A stretch of DNA of 64,000 bases from Adiantum capillus-veneris (taxonomy: Eukaryota; Streptophyta; Polypodiopsida; Polypodiales; Pteridaceae): NCBI GenBank assembly GCA_014529385.2, contig CM043965.1:19014412-19078411 (forward strand). Reading direction: 5' to 3'. Of this stretch, positions 46,173 through 57,700 are shown piece by piece; within the stretch, counting starts at the first letter, position 1; each line of letters begins with the position of its first letter. The position numbers and the translations under genes are program-made. The notes beneath the pieces were generated by a model. It was not told the origin of the DNA. It ran no database searches and saw only the letters and a list, made by a program, of their open reading frames with translations.

Positions 46173-47658
46173 TGATGCATGGTTTTTAGGACCCCTTCTG
46201 AAGATGCAATAAAGGCACAGTCAGTTGTTGGGGAGATGAGGATACTCTAGTCCAAGGGATCTCGAAAGAGAAGAAAAATCTACTTCACAAGCACTAAAGA
46301 GTAAAAAGTGCCATGGACAGAAGATGCGTGGGAACGAGCTCTTATGCATGCCTACAACCTATATCTTACAGAATAGCCCATTCTAGGTGTGAATTTCTAG
46401 TGAAATTTACACGAGGATGTTCGTGTGGACTCACAGCACAGCATACTCCGTTTTCACTTTTCTACCGACAGTAAATATTTTTCACCTACATGGTAAATAC
46501 AAATCACTTTTTACCTACAGTAACTTTTTTTACCCATGGTAAATATTTTTTACTGCACCATAAGTTGGTAGGTAACAGTTCACTGTTACTAGAAGCAGTG
46601 ATTGGGCATCAACAATGCAGTTACAGGAGGAGAAAAGGGGAAAATCTTGTGGTAAAGGTGAGTCAACAGGGATAAAGACTTTTGAGTTGAAAAGAGACAT
46701 GCTGATTTTTTCAAAGAACACATGTCAAAAGAAGCCATGGTTGAGGATTTTTTGAGAATTTGATATTCAGGAGGACCCAGCTGCCACCTACCCCCCGTAG
46801 GTCCCCCCCTGACATGTGCAGAACCTCCAGTTTCAACAGCCACCTTACTTGCTCTTAAATGCTGGTCAAGGCCTTATCCCCATGTGTCACAATCAGAAAA
46901 ATCAGCATTTAGCCTCCCCTCTCACATCACTCTAGAGAATATCTTGATGGTGACATATCAGGTGACCTCAATCTGTTGACCACCCTAAGCAAAAAGTAAC
47001 CCCAATCAGCGGATTTAAGCATGTTTATCCCTAATCCTAAACCCTCTCACAAACCTATATAAGGAGGCCTTCTCTCACTCAAAACCAACACTTCACCCCC
47101 TTCACCAAGCAATGAAGCTATGATGACATTGCTCACAACGAGGAGCTATGGATGGAGCTCTACTCTCTCTCCCTCTCTCTCTCCCTCTAGTATGCTACAT
47201 TACTAGCCCTAAAACCTAAATAAGGAGTCTTCTCTCATGCTCCATGGCCACCATCCTTGCCATCATTCTCTAAGGTATTGATGTGTTGCTAGTAGGATCA
47301 TACCTACTTGCTGGGTTGATTGTTTTTGACAAGGGATTATGCCATCCTTGGCTTGCTTCTCTATATCCTTGTTATGTATGATCAGATGCCGTTGTATTGT
47401 TAAGCTGATGTCTTGTGTATATATATGCTACATAAGGTCCCTAAGCTTCGTTTCTATGTGTTTTGCCATATGTTTTGATGCCATCATAATGCCAGATGTC
47501 TCACTTGCCCATGTGCACTATGTGTGAGTCCCTAAACCTCTTAATTTAGGGTGGTTCCCCCTTTGTTTTGTTCTTTGCTTGTTTGCATGAGGCGTGGTTT
47601 GTGGAGTGTGCACGAGTACAGAGGCCACCCGATTGCACTGCTCTTTTTCCCGCTATCA
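46173..47658 (+). repeat. Nested gypsy 5' LTR
   Basis: Begins TGATGCATGG and ends GCTATCA. It contains a TATATAAG box at 47056-47063 and repeated ACAGTAAATATTTTT-like words at about 46465-46555. It matches 54589-56097. Confidence 0.95.
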
Positions 47659-47682
47659 TTTTGGTGCCCCCACGGAGGAGGG
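47659..47682 (+). promoter_or_regulatory. Nested gypsy primer-binding site
   Basis: TTTTGGTGCCCCCACGGAGG follows the LTR directly. The TGG start a few bases in and the GC-rich body fit a tRNA 3' end complement. I do not assign the tRNA. Confidence 0.6.
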
Positions 47683-47730
47683 CTACACAGACCTTCAGTC
47701 CACAAGCAATGAAGATGTGCAATCTACAAC

Positions 47731-48699
47731 ATGGATGAATGGCGTGAGGAGTTTACAAATTGGAGAACAGAAGAGGAGGAGGATTTAGAGGCCTTAAAAG
47801 CTTTCATCGAGGTCTTGTTACCAGGTTGCAGTGTCATTGAAATTCAAGAAGTAAGTTCTTCTACATGCCTTGTTCATGATCGTTGCCAACGAAGGAGAGT
47901 GAGAAGGAGAGCTTGATATACCTCTCCTCTCAAGCTATGAGTGCTCCAGAAACCTCCAACGCACACGAGCTTGAAATATTCTACATCAACATACACGAAG
48001 GTACTGTGACACACATTAAGGGAAGAGAAAGCATCACCAGACCTCTCTTTCCTGAGGAGCCGACTAAGAGGAGGAAGATCACCTCTACACCTAAGTGGCC
48101 CAAGGCCACAGCGCGTGCTCAAGCGTAAGGTAACATTTGGCTTAATCTCATTAATAAGGGATTACATGACCACTACAGGCAACAAAAAGGCTAGTGAGCA
48201 ACCAACTTCAACCTCCAACTTGCAACCACGACTCTCACCCCTAAATCCTCCTGAAGCAAAGAGGCGAAGGCTTGCCTACAAGATTGCCGCCCGTCTGCGA
48301 GTGCTCCCAGTGCACTTTGTGAATCCAGACACCACCAATCCCAAGCCAACCTCCTATCTGCGTGAAGATCACTTTGGATATTGTCCAAAGTGCTTTGGAG
48401 ACCGGGTGAAAAGCCTCCCTGCCCTACCTTTGCTGCTAATTTTCAAGAAGTTATCTCAATCTAAGGAAACTATCTTAGTTGATGATGTGCTGCACATTAA
48501 TGGTGTCACTTTCATTCGTCATGCTGATTATGGTAATAGCATCCAATTGGTGCTTGCTAAAAGGCTCAGCACTGTACAAAGTGTTGCCATCACGCCTTAC
48601 GTCTTCACAGATGCATCAGGAAGAGTCGAAGTGATCCAAGGTGCTGACCTTCTGTGGCTGATCAGGCTCATTGGTCCCAAGGTGGTGCAACTAAGCTAG
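47731..48699 (+). CDS. ORFs upstream of gag in the nested gypsy
   Basis: Three pieces precede gag. 47731-47850 encodes an acidic segment (ATG at 47731, rich in Glu) and runs into a consensus splice donor, CAAGAA|GTAAGT, at 47851. The frame 47883-48128 is Lys/Thr-rich. The frame 48115-48699 encodes about 190 residues with FGYCPKCFGDRVKS, a possible zinc-binding pair, and a basic N-terminal half. Tat-group elements such as Ogre are known for an extra protein before gag and for splicing in that region. I recognise no enzyme. Whether the pieces join by splicing or frameshift cannot be told here. Confidence 0.5.
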
Positions 48700-49036
48700 G
48701 CTCTTGTGTGTAAGTATGGATGCCAATAATGAGAATGATGATCCCCGCATGTTTCCTTTCCATTTTGTGCGTCATATCCGTGTGAATATTTGTATTGATA
48801 GAAAAATCTTTTATCAGCAAAGAATAGCCCTGTTGTTTGGAGCCGAGAGACTTGGGGAAATCTTGCGCTCTCCTCATCCTGTCATTCTACCCTTACTAGA
48901 CTATTACCATTCCTTTGATGTGTCGATCTTCATCCTACTATTTGAGCTAAGTTGTGCTAAAGCTCCAAATTGTAATTACCATACTCTATTTTAAAATAAA
49001 TTGGAGCTGTTTGTGTAATTGTTTACTCTCTCACTT

Positions 49037-52000
49037 ATGGCCTTCCCTAATTTTTATGGTAAGCCTGGGGAGGTTGCTCCAGAATTTTTGGATAATTTGG
49101 AAATGGCCTTTCTGGTATCGAGAAGGGATGACGAAGCTACTAAGTTAAGGGCCTTTCCTTTGGTCTTGAGGGAAGGTGCAAAATTATGGTATCAAACTTT
49201 GGCACCTGAAGAAAGAAGAGACTGGGAGTCCTTAAAGATGGCCTTCATCGAAGAATTTCGCCGCCATGAGCCTCCAGAGGAGATATGGAGATAGCTCTTA
49301 GAGCTACGCCAAACATCACCCAATGACTATAGAAGCTATGAAGGAAAGTTTTCCAACCTGTGGGAGAAATGGTGTGCATCACTAGGTGAAGGAGAAAGGG
49401 CGCCAGAATGCCTAAAGAAGGATTGTTTCCTGGTAGGGCTTTACCCCATCCTTCGAGAAAAGGTAAAAGGTAAATTCCTAGATACCTTTGATAAAGCTAT
49501 GGCTTATGCAAGGGAGAAGGATAGGAAGTTAAAATTCCAAGCTCAACTACAAGGGGGAATGGAGCCTCCACCGCTAGCTCAACCTACGGCAAGGGTAGTA
49601 GCAGGGATAGGAGCAACAGACCAAGAGTCCTCTCAACAAGAATTACTTCAACAAATCACCAATCAACTAGAGAGCCTGTCCATCAATCTGGTTCAAGGTG
49701 TAAGGGCTCCCCAGCCAGGAAATGAACGAAATAGACAAGAAGGACAAAGGCAAGCACGTGAGTACATTTGCTACAACTGTGGAGAGGTAGGTCACGGCAT
49801 GTATTATTGCCCCCATCCACGACGCTATCAAGGAAATGGTAATCAAAGACGGCCTCCTCGCCAGCAAGTCACTCCTCCTCGAGCTAGGCCCCTAAATGGA
49901 CAAAATGCACACGTGGCTCCACCAATCCAAATACTAAGACCCCCTCCTCCACCACCACAAGCACCAACAGAGATCCCTCCACTACCATCGGGAGGGGAGG
50001 ACAGGGCTGTATCTGTCATAAGTCTTGACAATGGTAAGGATAAAGGGAAAGAAAAAATGGAGGAAGCTGTTGCCATGCTAATAAAGAGAGTTAGGAGACA
50101 AAGAACTGATGAAATGGAAGCTTCAGAGCCGGATAAAGGGAATGAGGGTTCCTCCCAAGTGATAGGAGACAAGAAAAGGAAGAGTAGGTCAAGGAGGCAC
50201 ATAGGAGTAGAAGACTTTCCACTTGGGGTAGGATCCATACCTTACGACCTGGTAGCAGATGTGAGCAAGCAACGACCAAAGATTTCATGGCAGCAACTCC
50301 TCCACCTTTCCCCAAAGATGCGTAGAACCTGGTCTAAGATGGTCAGCACCAGGAGGGCTAAGGCAAAGTCAGTTGGGTCTATTAGTGCAAGAGGCATGAA
50401 GGATATCGTGCTAGTCATTGATGCAGAGATTAAGAGTCAGCGAGTCTCCAATGTGTACGTAGATGGTGGAGCCGAGATTTGTGTTATGACAGAGAAATTA
50501 ATGCACAGGTTGGGTTTGGAAGTAAACGAGCGAACTTCCTTACAAGCTAAGATGGCAAATAATGTAAGGGTGGCTTGTGTGGGAAAGGTTAATGGAGTGA
50601 AGGTTTCAGCTTTTGGTGTGGCAATCTCAATTGATGCTTATGTGATCCCAACTAAGGGGGAGGGCTATCCGCTAATCCTTGGAAGACCTTGGCTTATGGC
50701 TATGAAAGCTAAGAAATATTGGGAGACAGGTTCCCTTGAGTTGCAACCAAATCATAAGGTAGGTGGCAAGCAACAAAAAATTGTGTATGACATGAAGCAG
50801 GGTAGACAACAAGACCTAGAGATGGAGACTTCTATGGATGAATGGAGCACAAGCAGCTGCTCTTCATCTGAGGATGAGTCATCTGAGGAGGATGCTAGCT
50901 CTTTGGAAGTCATGGGTATAATACTGCGAAACCCAAAAGGAGAAGGTGGTCAAGACTCTCTAAACAAGGAAGAAGCCACAGTCTTAGAGGAGATGCTAGC
51001 TAAGGACCTACTAGAAGAAGAGAAAGAACCCTATTTGCAGGTACTAAAGAAGCATGCTGGCCTCTTTATAACTGATTACAAGCACATTAAAGGAGTGAGG
51101 GTAACCCAACACCATATCCAATTAAAGGAAGGTGCCAAGCCAGTGGTGCAAAGGCTAAGGAGATTAGGGCTAGTGCAACAAGATGCACTCTTAAAAGAAG
51201 TAAAAAGACTACTCAAGGCAGGATTTATCTACCCAGTGGAAGATTCTGAGTGGGTGTCTCCAGTTGTGGTAGCACCAAAGAAAAATGGGAAGTGGAGGGT
51301 ATGTGTGGATTACAAGCCTCTAAACGCAGCCACAAAAAGGGACCATTTTCCTTTGCCTTTTCAAGATGAAATACTAAATGAAGTGGCTGGTCATGAAAGG
51401 TACACAGTGTGTGATGGGTACTCAGGCTACTTCCAAATCAGAATTTCAGATGAAGACCAAAGAAAGACTACCTTCATAACACCTTGGGGGTGTTTTGCTT
51501 ATAGAGTTATGCCTTTTGGTTTAACTAATGCCCCAGCTACTTTCCAGAGGTTTATGAACTTGGTGTTTCAACCTTACTTTGGTAAGTCCATACGAGTCTT
51601 CATTGATGTTTTTTGCATTTACAGCTCTAGGGAAGTACATCTGTCCAAGGTTGATGAAGGTTTCACCCGTCTGGCCCAATTGGGTGGGAAATTGAATAAA
51701 GACAAGTTCCACATAGGTGAGAGCAAGGTCACTCTACTAGGCCATGTTGTGTCTCAAGATGGTATTGAGGCTGACCCTGAAAAGGTAAAGACATTGTTAG
51801 CTTTACCTACTCCTTCAAACGTGAAGCAACTAGTCTCCTTCATTCAAAAGGTTCGCTACATGGGACGATTCATACATCTCCTTTCTCAGGCAATCTATCC
51901 TTTGCATCAGCTCACTAAACACACTACATTGACATGGAGTGAGGAGGGTGAAAGGTGCTTTCAAGAAGTTAAAACCATTTTGAGCTCATTGCCTGTCGTC

Positions 52001-54219
52001 CTACAACCCACATGGGGTGAATTATTCTATGTAAATCCTAGTGTAGGTCCAGAAGCTCTAGGAGCTGTCTTGATGCAAAAAGACCCAAAGACATCTCTCA
52101 TGAGACCAATCTACTTCTCTAGTAGAGTGATGACAGCTGCTGAAAAGGGTTTCAGCGCAACTGAGCAATTGGTGCTAGCTCTTAAGTTTGCAGTGGAGAA
52201 GTTTCGGGCTTACTTACTTACGAGATGATTTGTGGTGATCACAACTGAGGAGGTTTTTCCATATGCCCTACAACACATGGAATTTTCTCAAAGAATAGCA
52301 AAGTGGGTGGTGCAGCTTCAAGAGTTTGACTACACACTACAAGTAGAGGATTCCACTCGTGCTTGTTTGTCAGATGTCCTCACACAAAGGTGTTATGAGA
52401 AGGCCAAGAAAGAGGCACCTAGTAAGGTACTGCCTATCCCGGAGCCTGAAGTTCTACTGGGAGCACACGGTCTGTATTTTGATGGGGCTTACAAGAGGAC
52501 CAAAGACAAGGCATCAGCTGGCATAGTAATATTAGGTCCAGAGAAGGAGAAGATCTTTGCAAAAGGGTTTCATCTAAAAGAGGTTCATTCTAACAATGAG
52601 GCTGAGTACCATGCCCTTGTTTTAGGGTTGCAATGTTGTCTTTCTCAGGGGATCACAAAGCTAAATGTTTTTGGTGACTCCATGTTGATTGTTAAGCAAA
52701 TGGCTGGTGTATGGGCCTGTAAAATGACAAATTGTCTGTTAAGATGAGGGAAGCAAAGACCTTGTTAAAGGGTTTTAAAGAAGTTCGAGTGCACTTTGTA
52801 CCTAGAGATCAAAATCGAGAAGCAGATGCCTTAGCAGGTGAAGAACTACAAACTCTCATAGTGGGTGCTATCCTTGTGAAAAGTCCTTTATACCAGGGAA
52901 AGGAGGAGCTGCATGATTTACTTTACTTTCTTGAGCATTGTGAAGCACCCTCTGGTATGAGTAAAAGTGAACGTAGGTGGTTGGCAAAAAAGGCTACCAG
53001 CTATAGCTTAGTGAATGAGGACTTGTATTGTAGAGGGAAAGATGTTGTCTTAAGGAGAGTTCCTGCATCCCAAGAGATAAAGGATATTTTGTTTAGTTGT
53101 CATGAAGGTGTGTGTGGTGGCCACTTTGCACAAGAGATTACTAGCAGAAAGATTTTACAAGCAGGGTTCACGTGGCCAAGCCTCCATCGAGATGTACAAC
53201 ATTGGTGCCGCACATGTGAGGTTTGCCAAAAAGCTGGACCAAGGCATCTTACCCATGAAAATCAGTATCCAATCAAAACCTATGGGCCATTTGAAAAATG
53301 GGGGATAGATGCAATAGGGCCACTACCTTGCACTCAATCAGGGAAGGAATACATCATTATGGGGGTGGAGTACATGACCAGATGGGCAGAAGCTCGTCCC
53401 ACAAAGCGCATCACAGCCAAGGACGTGAGTGATTTCATTTTTGAATGCCTTTGTTGCCGTTTTGGAACACCTTTGGAGATTCTCTCGGATAGGGGACCGG
53501 GATTTCGAGCTGATTTAGTCGGGCAATTGATGAGCAAGTTAAAAATCAAGCACAGGCACTCTACACCATACTACCCTCAGTGCAATGGTCTTGTCGAAAA
53601 GGTAAATGGTCTTATATGTAAAATCATCACTAAGCAAGTGCATTTACATCCTAAGACATGGGACAAACACCTAGATGCAGCACTTTGGGCCTACAGAACA
53701 TCCTTTAAAACATCCTTGGGGTATACACCTTTTCACTTGGTCTATGGGCAAGAGGCACTATTGCCTATAGAAGTGGAGCTAGCGAGCCTCCGAGTTCTAA
53801 AAGCACATCAAGAGGACAGTCAAGAGAAGCACGTGGAAGGAAGAATCATCGATTTGGAGAGGTTAGGGCTAGATCGAGAGTCAGCAGTGAAGTACTATGC
53901 AACCCAGGCAGAGAAGAAACGAAAGAAGTTCAATCGCAACCTTGTCAAGAAAGGTATCAAGGAAGGTTCTTTAGTGCTCAGATACGACAATCGCTTTGAT
54001 CGCATGAAGGATGGTAAGTTCTTGCTTAAGTGGGAAGGCCCTTTTGTAGTGATACAGAGGTTCTCGAATGGTAGTTACCAACTAGGTGACCTAGATGGTA
54101 AGGTACATCAGACCCCGGTAAATGGTTGGCGATTGAAGGCCTACCAATGTCGTCTTTCACAGCCATATGCTGGTGAAATCAATGCTAAGGATGGTTCAGA
54201 GGAGAGCTCATCATATTAG
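49037..54219 (+). pseudogene. gag-pol: Nested gypsy gag-pol, nearly intact but RT active site lost
   Basis: ATG at 49037. The gag domain (FPNFYGKPGEVAPEFL to about 49550) contains a TAG at 49292-49294. The knuckle CYNCGEVGHGMYYC is at 49769-49810. The protease site is VDGGAEICVM (Asp codon 50462), with LILGRPWL near 50680. Reverse transcriptase runs from about 51240 (WVSPVVVAPKKNGKWRVCVD, RVMPFGLTNAPATFQRF), and its catalytic loop reads FIDVF where FIDDF is expected (Val codon 51608-51610). RNase H follows, with a TGA at 52226-52228. The second RNase H has LYFDGAYKRTKDKASAGIVI, SNNEAEYHALVLGLQ, FGDSMLIVKQM and DQNREADALA, with a one-base frameshift near 52720. Integrase has CHEGVCGGH, CRTCEVC, GIDAIGPLP, SDRGPGFRAD and CNGLVEKVNG, and ends WEGPFVVIQRFSNGSYQL. 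Confidence 0.93.
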
Positions 54220-54588
54220 AGCTCCAACTAAGGTAACAATCATGTACATAGTCGTTTCAAAAAAAAAAAAAAAAAGAGAAGACAAAAAAAAAGAAAAGAA
54301 AAAAAAAGAAAAAAAGAGAAGAAAAAAAGAAAAAAGAGAATGCTACCAGTGAAAGCGGATATTGACAATGGATGGGGTATGGCTTTCAAGGGTCTAGGAG
54401 ACCAGTTGTTAGTCATGGATGGATACCATTATTCATCAGAAAGGACTAAACAGGGTGCATCAGCCAAGAAAGAAGTAACATGGAAAATTCAATTGGTACC
54501 AGGTGGGTAAGTATTCAAGAGAACCCTATTGTAGCACAACCTACAGCTAGAGGCATCAAATACCTCTAGCTTAAGGGGGAGGGCTATA
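54220..54588 (+). promoter_or_regulatory. Nested gypsy 3' spacer with purine tracts
   Basis: An 80-bp A/G-only stretch (about 54259-54340) follows the stop codon. Then about 230 bp carry no gene, and the polypurine tract AAGGGGGAGGGCTATA ends right at the 3' LTR (54573-54588). Confidence 0.7.
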
Positions 54589-56097
54589 TGATGCATGGTT
54601 TTTAGGACCCCTTCTGAAGATGCAATAAAGGCAGAGTCAGTTGTTGGGGAGATGAGGATACTCTAGTCCAAGGGATCTCGAAAGAGAAGAAAAATCTACT
54701 TCACAAGCACCAAAGAGTAAAAAGTGCCATGGACAGAAGATACATGGGAACGAGCTCTTATGCATGCCTACAACATATATCTTACAGAATAGCCCATTCT
54801 AGGTGTGAATTTCTAGTGAAATTTACACGAGGATGTTCGTGTGGACTCACAGCACAGCATACTCCGTTTTCACTTTTTTACCGACAGTAAATATTTTTTA
54901 CCTACAGTAAATATTTTTCACCGACATGGTAAATACAAATCACTTTTTACCTACAGTAACTTTTTTTACCCATGGTAAATATTTTTTACTGCACCATAAG
55001 TTGGTAGGTAACAGTTCACTGTTACTAGAAGCAGTGATTGGGCATCAACAATGCAGTTACAGGAGGAGAAAAGGGGAAAATCTTATGGTAAAGGTGAGTC
55101 AACAGGGATAAAGACTTTTGAGTTGAAAAGAGACATGCTGATTTTTTCAAAGAACACATGTCAAAAGAAGCCATGGTTGAGGATTTTTTGAGAATTTGAT
55201 ATTCAGGAGGACCCAGCTGCCACCTCCCCCCCGCAGGTCCCCCCCTGACATGTGCAGAACCTCCAGTTTCAACAGCCACCTTACCTGCTCTTAAATGCTG
55301 GTCAAGGCCTTATCCCCATGTGTCACAATCAGAAAAATCAGCATTTACCCTCTCCTCTCACATCACTCTAGAGAATATCTTGATGGTGACATATCAGGTG
55401 ACCTCAATCTGTTGACCACCCTAAGCAAAAAGTAACCCCAATCAACGGATTTAAGCATGTTTATCCCTAATCCTAAACCCTCTCAGAAACCTATATAAGG
55501 AGGCCTTCTCTCACTCAAAACCAACACTTTACCCCCTTCACCAAGCAATGAAGCTATGACGACATTGCTCACAACGAGGAGCTATGGATGGAGCTCTACT
55601 CTCTCTCCCTCTCTCTCTGTCCCTCTAGTATGCTACATTACTAGCCCTAAAACCTAAATAAGGAGTCTTCTCTAATGCTCCATGGCCACCATCCTCGCCA
55701 TCATTCTCTAAGGTATTGATGTGTTGCTAGTAGGATCATACCTACTTGCTGGGTTGATTGTTTTTGACAAGGGATTATGCCATCCTTGGCTTGCTTCTCT
55801 ATATCCTTGTTATGTATGATCAGATGCCGTTGTATTGTTAAGCTGATGTCTTGTGTATATATATGCTACATAAGGTCCCTAAGCTTCGTTTCTATGTGTT
55901 TTGCCATATGTTTTGATGCCATCATAATGCCAGAAGTCTCACTTGCCTATGTGCACTATGTGTGGGGTCCCTAAAACTCTTAATTTAGGGTGGTGCCCCC
56001 TTTGTTTTGTTCTTTGCTTGTTTGCATGAGGCGTGGTTTGTGGAGTGTGCACGAGTACAGAGGCCACCCGATTGCACTGCTCTTTTTCGAGCTATCA
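54589..56097 (+). repeat. Nested gypsy 3' LTR
   Basis: Matches the 5' LTR from TGATGCATGG to GCTATCA, with a TATATAAG box at 55492-55499. It is 23 bp longer, mainly because the ACAGTAAATATTTTT unit near 54886-54920 is duplicated. Confidence 0.95.
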
Positions 56098-56102
56098 GCC
56101 TA

Positions 56103-57700
56103 CTTCTGCAAAATTTTTGCAGAAGGAGCTATACGAATCCGATTTGGGAAATTTTTGAGCCTAACATAGATTCCGTGGCCTAATAGGACTAACGAGGGAA
56201 TCTGGGGAAATTTGGTTCAGAAAGACCGGGTATAGATAGCCAGTGTAGGCTAAAACCACCTCATTTCCACTAGTTGACCTTTTTGAGCGGCGTCTCACAC
56301 GAGACATGGATCAATGATCCATTTTGTATGGTCGGTAGCTAGTCTAAAGCCTTAGAAAAAAAACCCTAGAAGCCGAGCAGTACACGAAGACCTACGACCT
56401 AAAAGTGACCATAGCGGCCTGCTAGCTTGACCAAATCAGATGGGATTTGAACCATAGCATGCTCTAACATAATAGAACCATTCCATACCATCAGATGATC
56501 ATTCGGCTAGGGTCAAGGGGGTCCTCAGTAGAGAATTAGGGTTTTTTTGGGAAAGGCCAGAATTCCGACCTGACTCCACAGATGGCCTGCTAATGAGGTT
56601 CATATACAATGTATATGAGTGGTTTGGAGAAATCCATCAAGTAAAGCCATTAAAAAGCGAAAAACGGCTCGAAGATTAGAAAGCGTCAAATTCGACATAC
56701 GCGGCCAAACTGACTCCAAATGAGCCAGAATTGGACAGGTAGCTTCACGATGATGTTACGGACAAGTCCAAAGTCTTAAAGTTGACTGACCGACCCAACA
56801 AACAGAGTAGTCACAAAAAAGATGATTTCAAAGTCAGCAGAGCACAAAGTGATGCCGGCATAACCAAACTTGACCAAATTCAATTTAGGACTTGTATTAG
56901 GTGTATGAAACATGTTTATGTCAAAATTTATGTGAAATGCAAGTCTTTGTCACTGTTGTAAATAATCGCAATTAATTACCATTGCAACATTTTTGCATGA
57001 AAATTGTCAATTCACCTCACCTATCATGTGTACACACCTATTACATGCCAAAATCAAGTATGAGCCAAAATGACCACCCATTACTTGCAAAAATGCCAAA
57101 AAACGCAAAGAAATCTGTGAAAGTCAAAATTTGGGTTATGGACAACTTCTCTTGATCCAAATCACCTCATATTTCATACCCAAGGTCTATACCATGCCTA
57201 GAACCAGTCTATGCCAAAAAATGTCAATTTTGGAAGAAAGTTAATAATCATGATTATTTACTTTTTGGCCAAAATGGGGCAATTTGGAAAATTTGTCATC
57301 ATGCATCCAAAGTACATGTTGTGATAAGCTCACTAGCCAATTTTGAGTCAATTTGGATTTCAAAATCTCAAATTTTCTTTATATCTACTGTTTCAGAGAC
57401 CTAAAGCCAAAATCTGGTACCATTTTCACCCTGTACATCCAAATGAGCCCATATTTCCCTTAGAGCATGTAATTGGCATATAATTCAAGCCTATAAAGCC
57501 AAGTTTGCAAAAAAGTTGAAATTTTTCCTAGCTATAAATAGTCACGTTTATTTCCTTTGGTTGCAAATTTTTGTTTGACCATACAGTTTTGTTCCTTGCA
57601 TGATTTTATGCATCTTTTCTTGTTCAAAAATTGATTTGAAGCAATTTGGACCAAATTATCAGCATTTCAGTCTAAAAGGACATTTTGGAGAAAAATCTGA
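56103..57700 (+). other. Outer gypsy spacer after the nested element
   Basis: About 1.5 kb without a credible ORF. It contains palindromic relatives of the leader motif: AATAATCATGATTATT at 57243-57258 and weaker forms near 56959 and 57535. Many short Asn/Lys-poor stretches suggest untranslated sequence. Confidence 0.55.

Larger units (their letters stand above)
46173..56097 (+). mobile_element. Nested Ty3/gypsy element, Tat-like with dual RNase H
   Basis: Complete 9.9-kb element inside the outer gypsy, flanked by the perfect 5-bp target duplication GCCTA (46168-46172 and 56098-56102). LTRs are 1,486 and 1,509 bp and differ by eye at only about two dozen sites plus a 22-bp duplication. It has ORFs upstream of gag and an additional type I RNase H between the normal RNase H and integrase, the hallmark of the Tat group. 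Its single long gag-pol frame is broken by only one TAG, one TGA and one frameshift, so it is the youngest insertion in the window. Confidence 0.95.
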
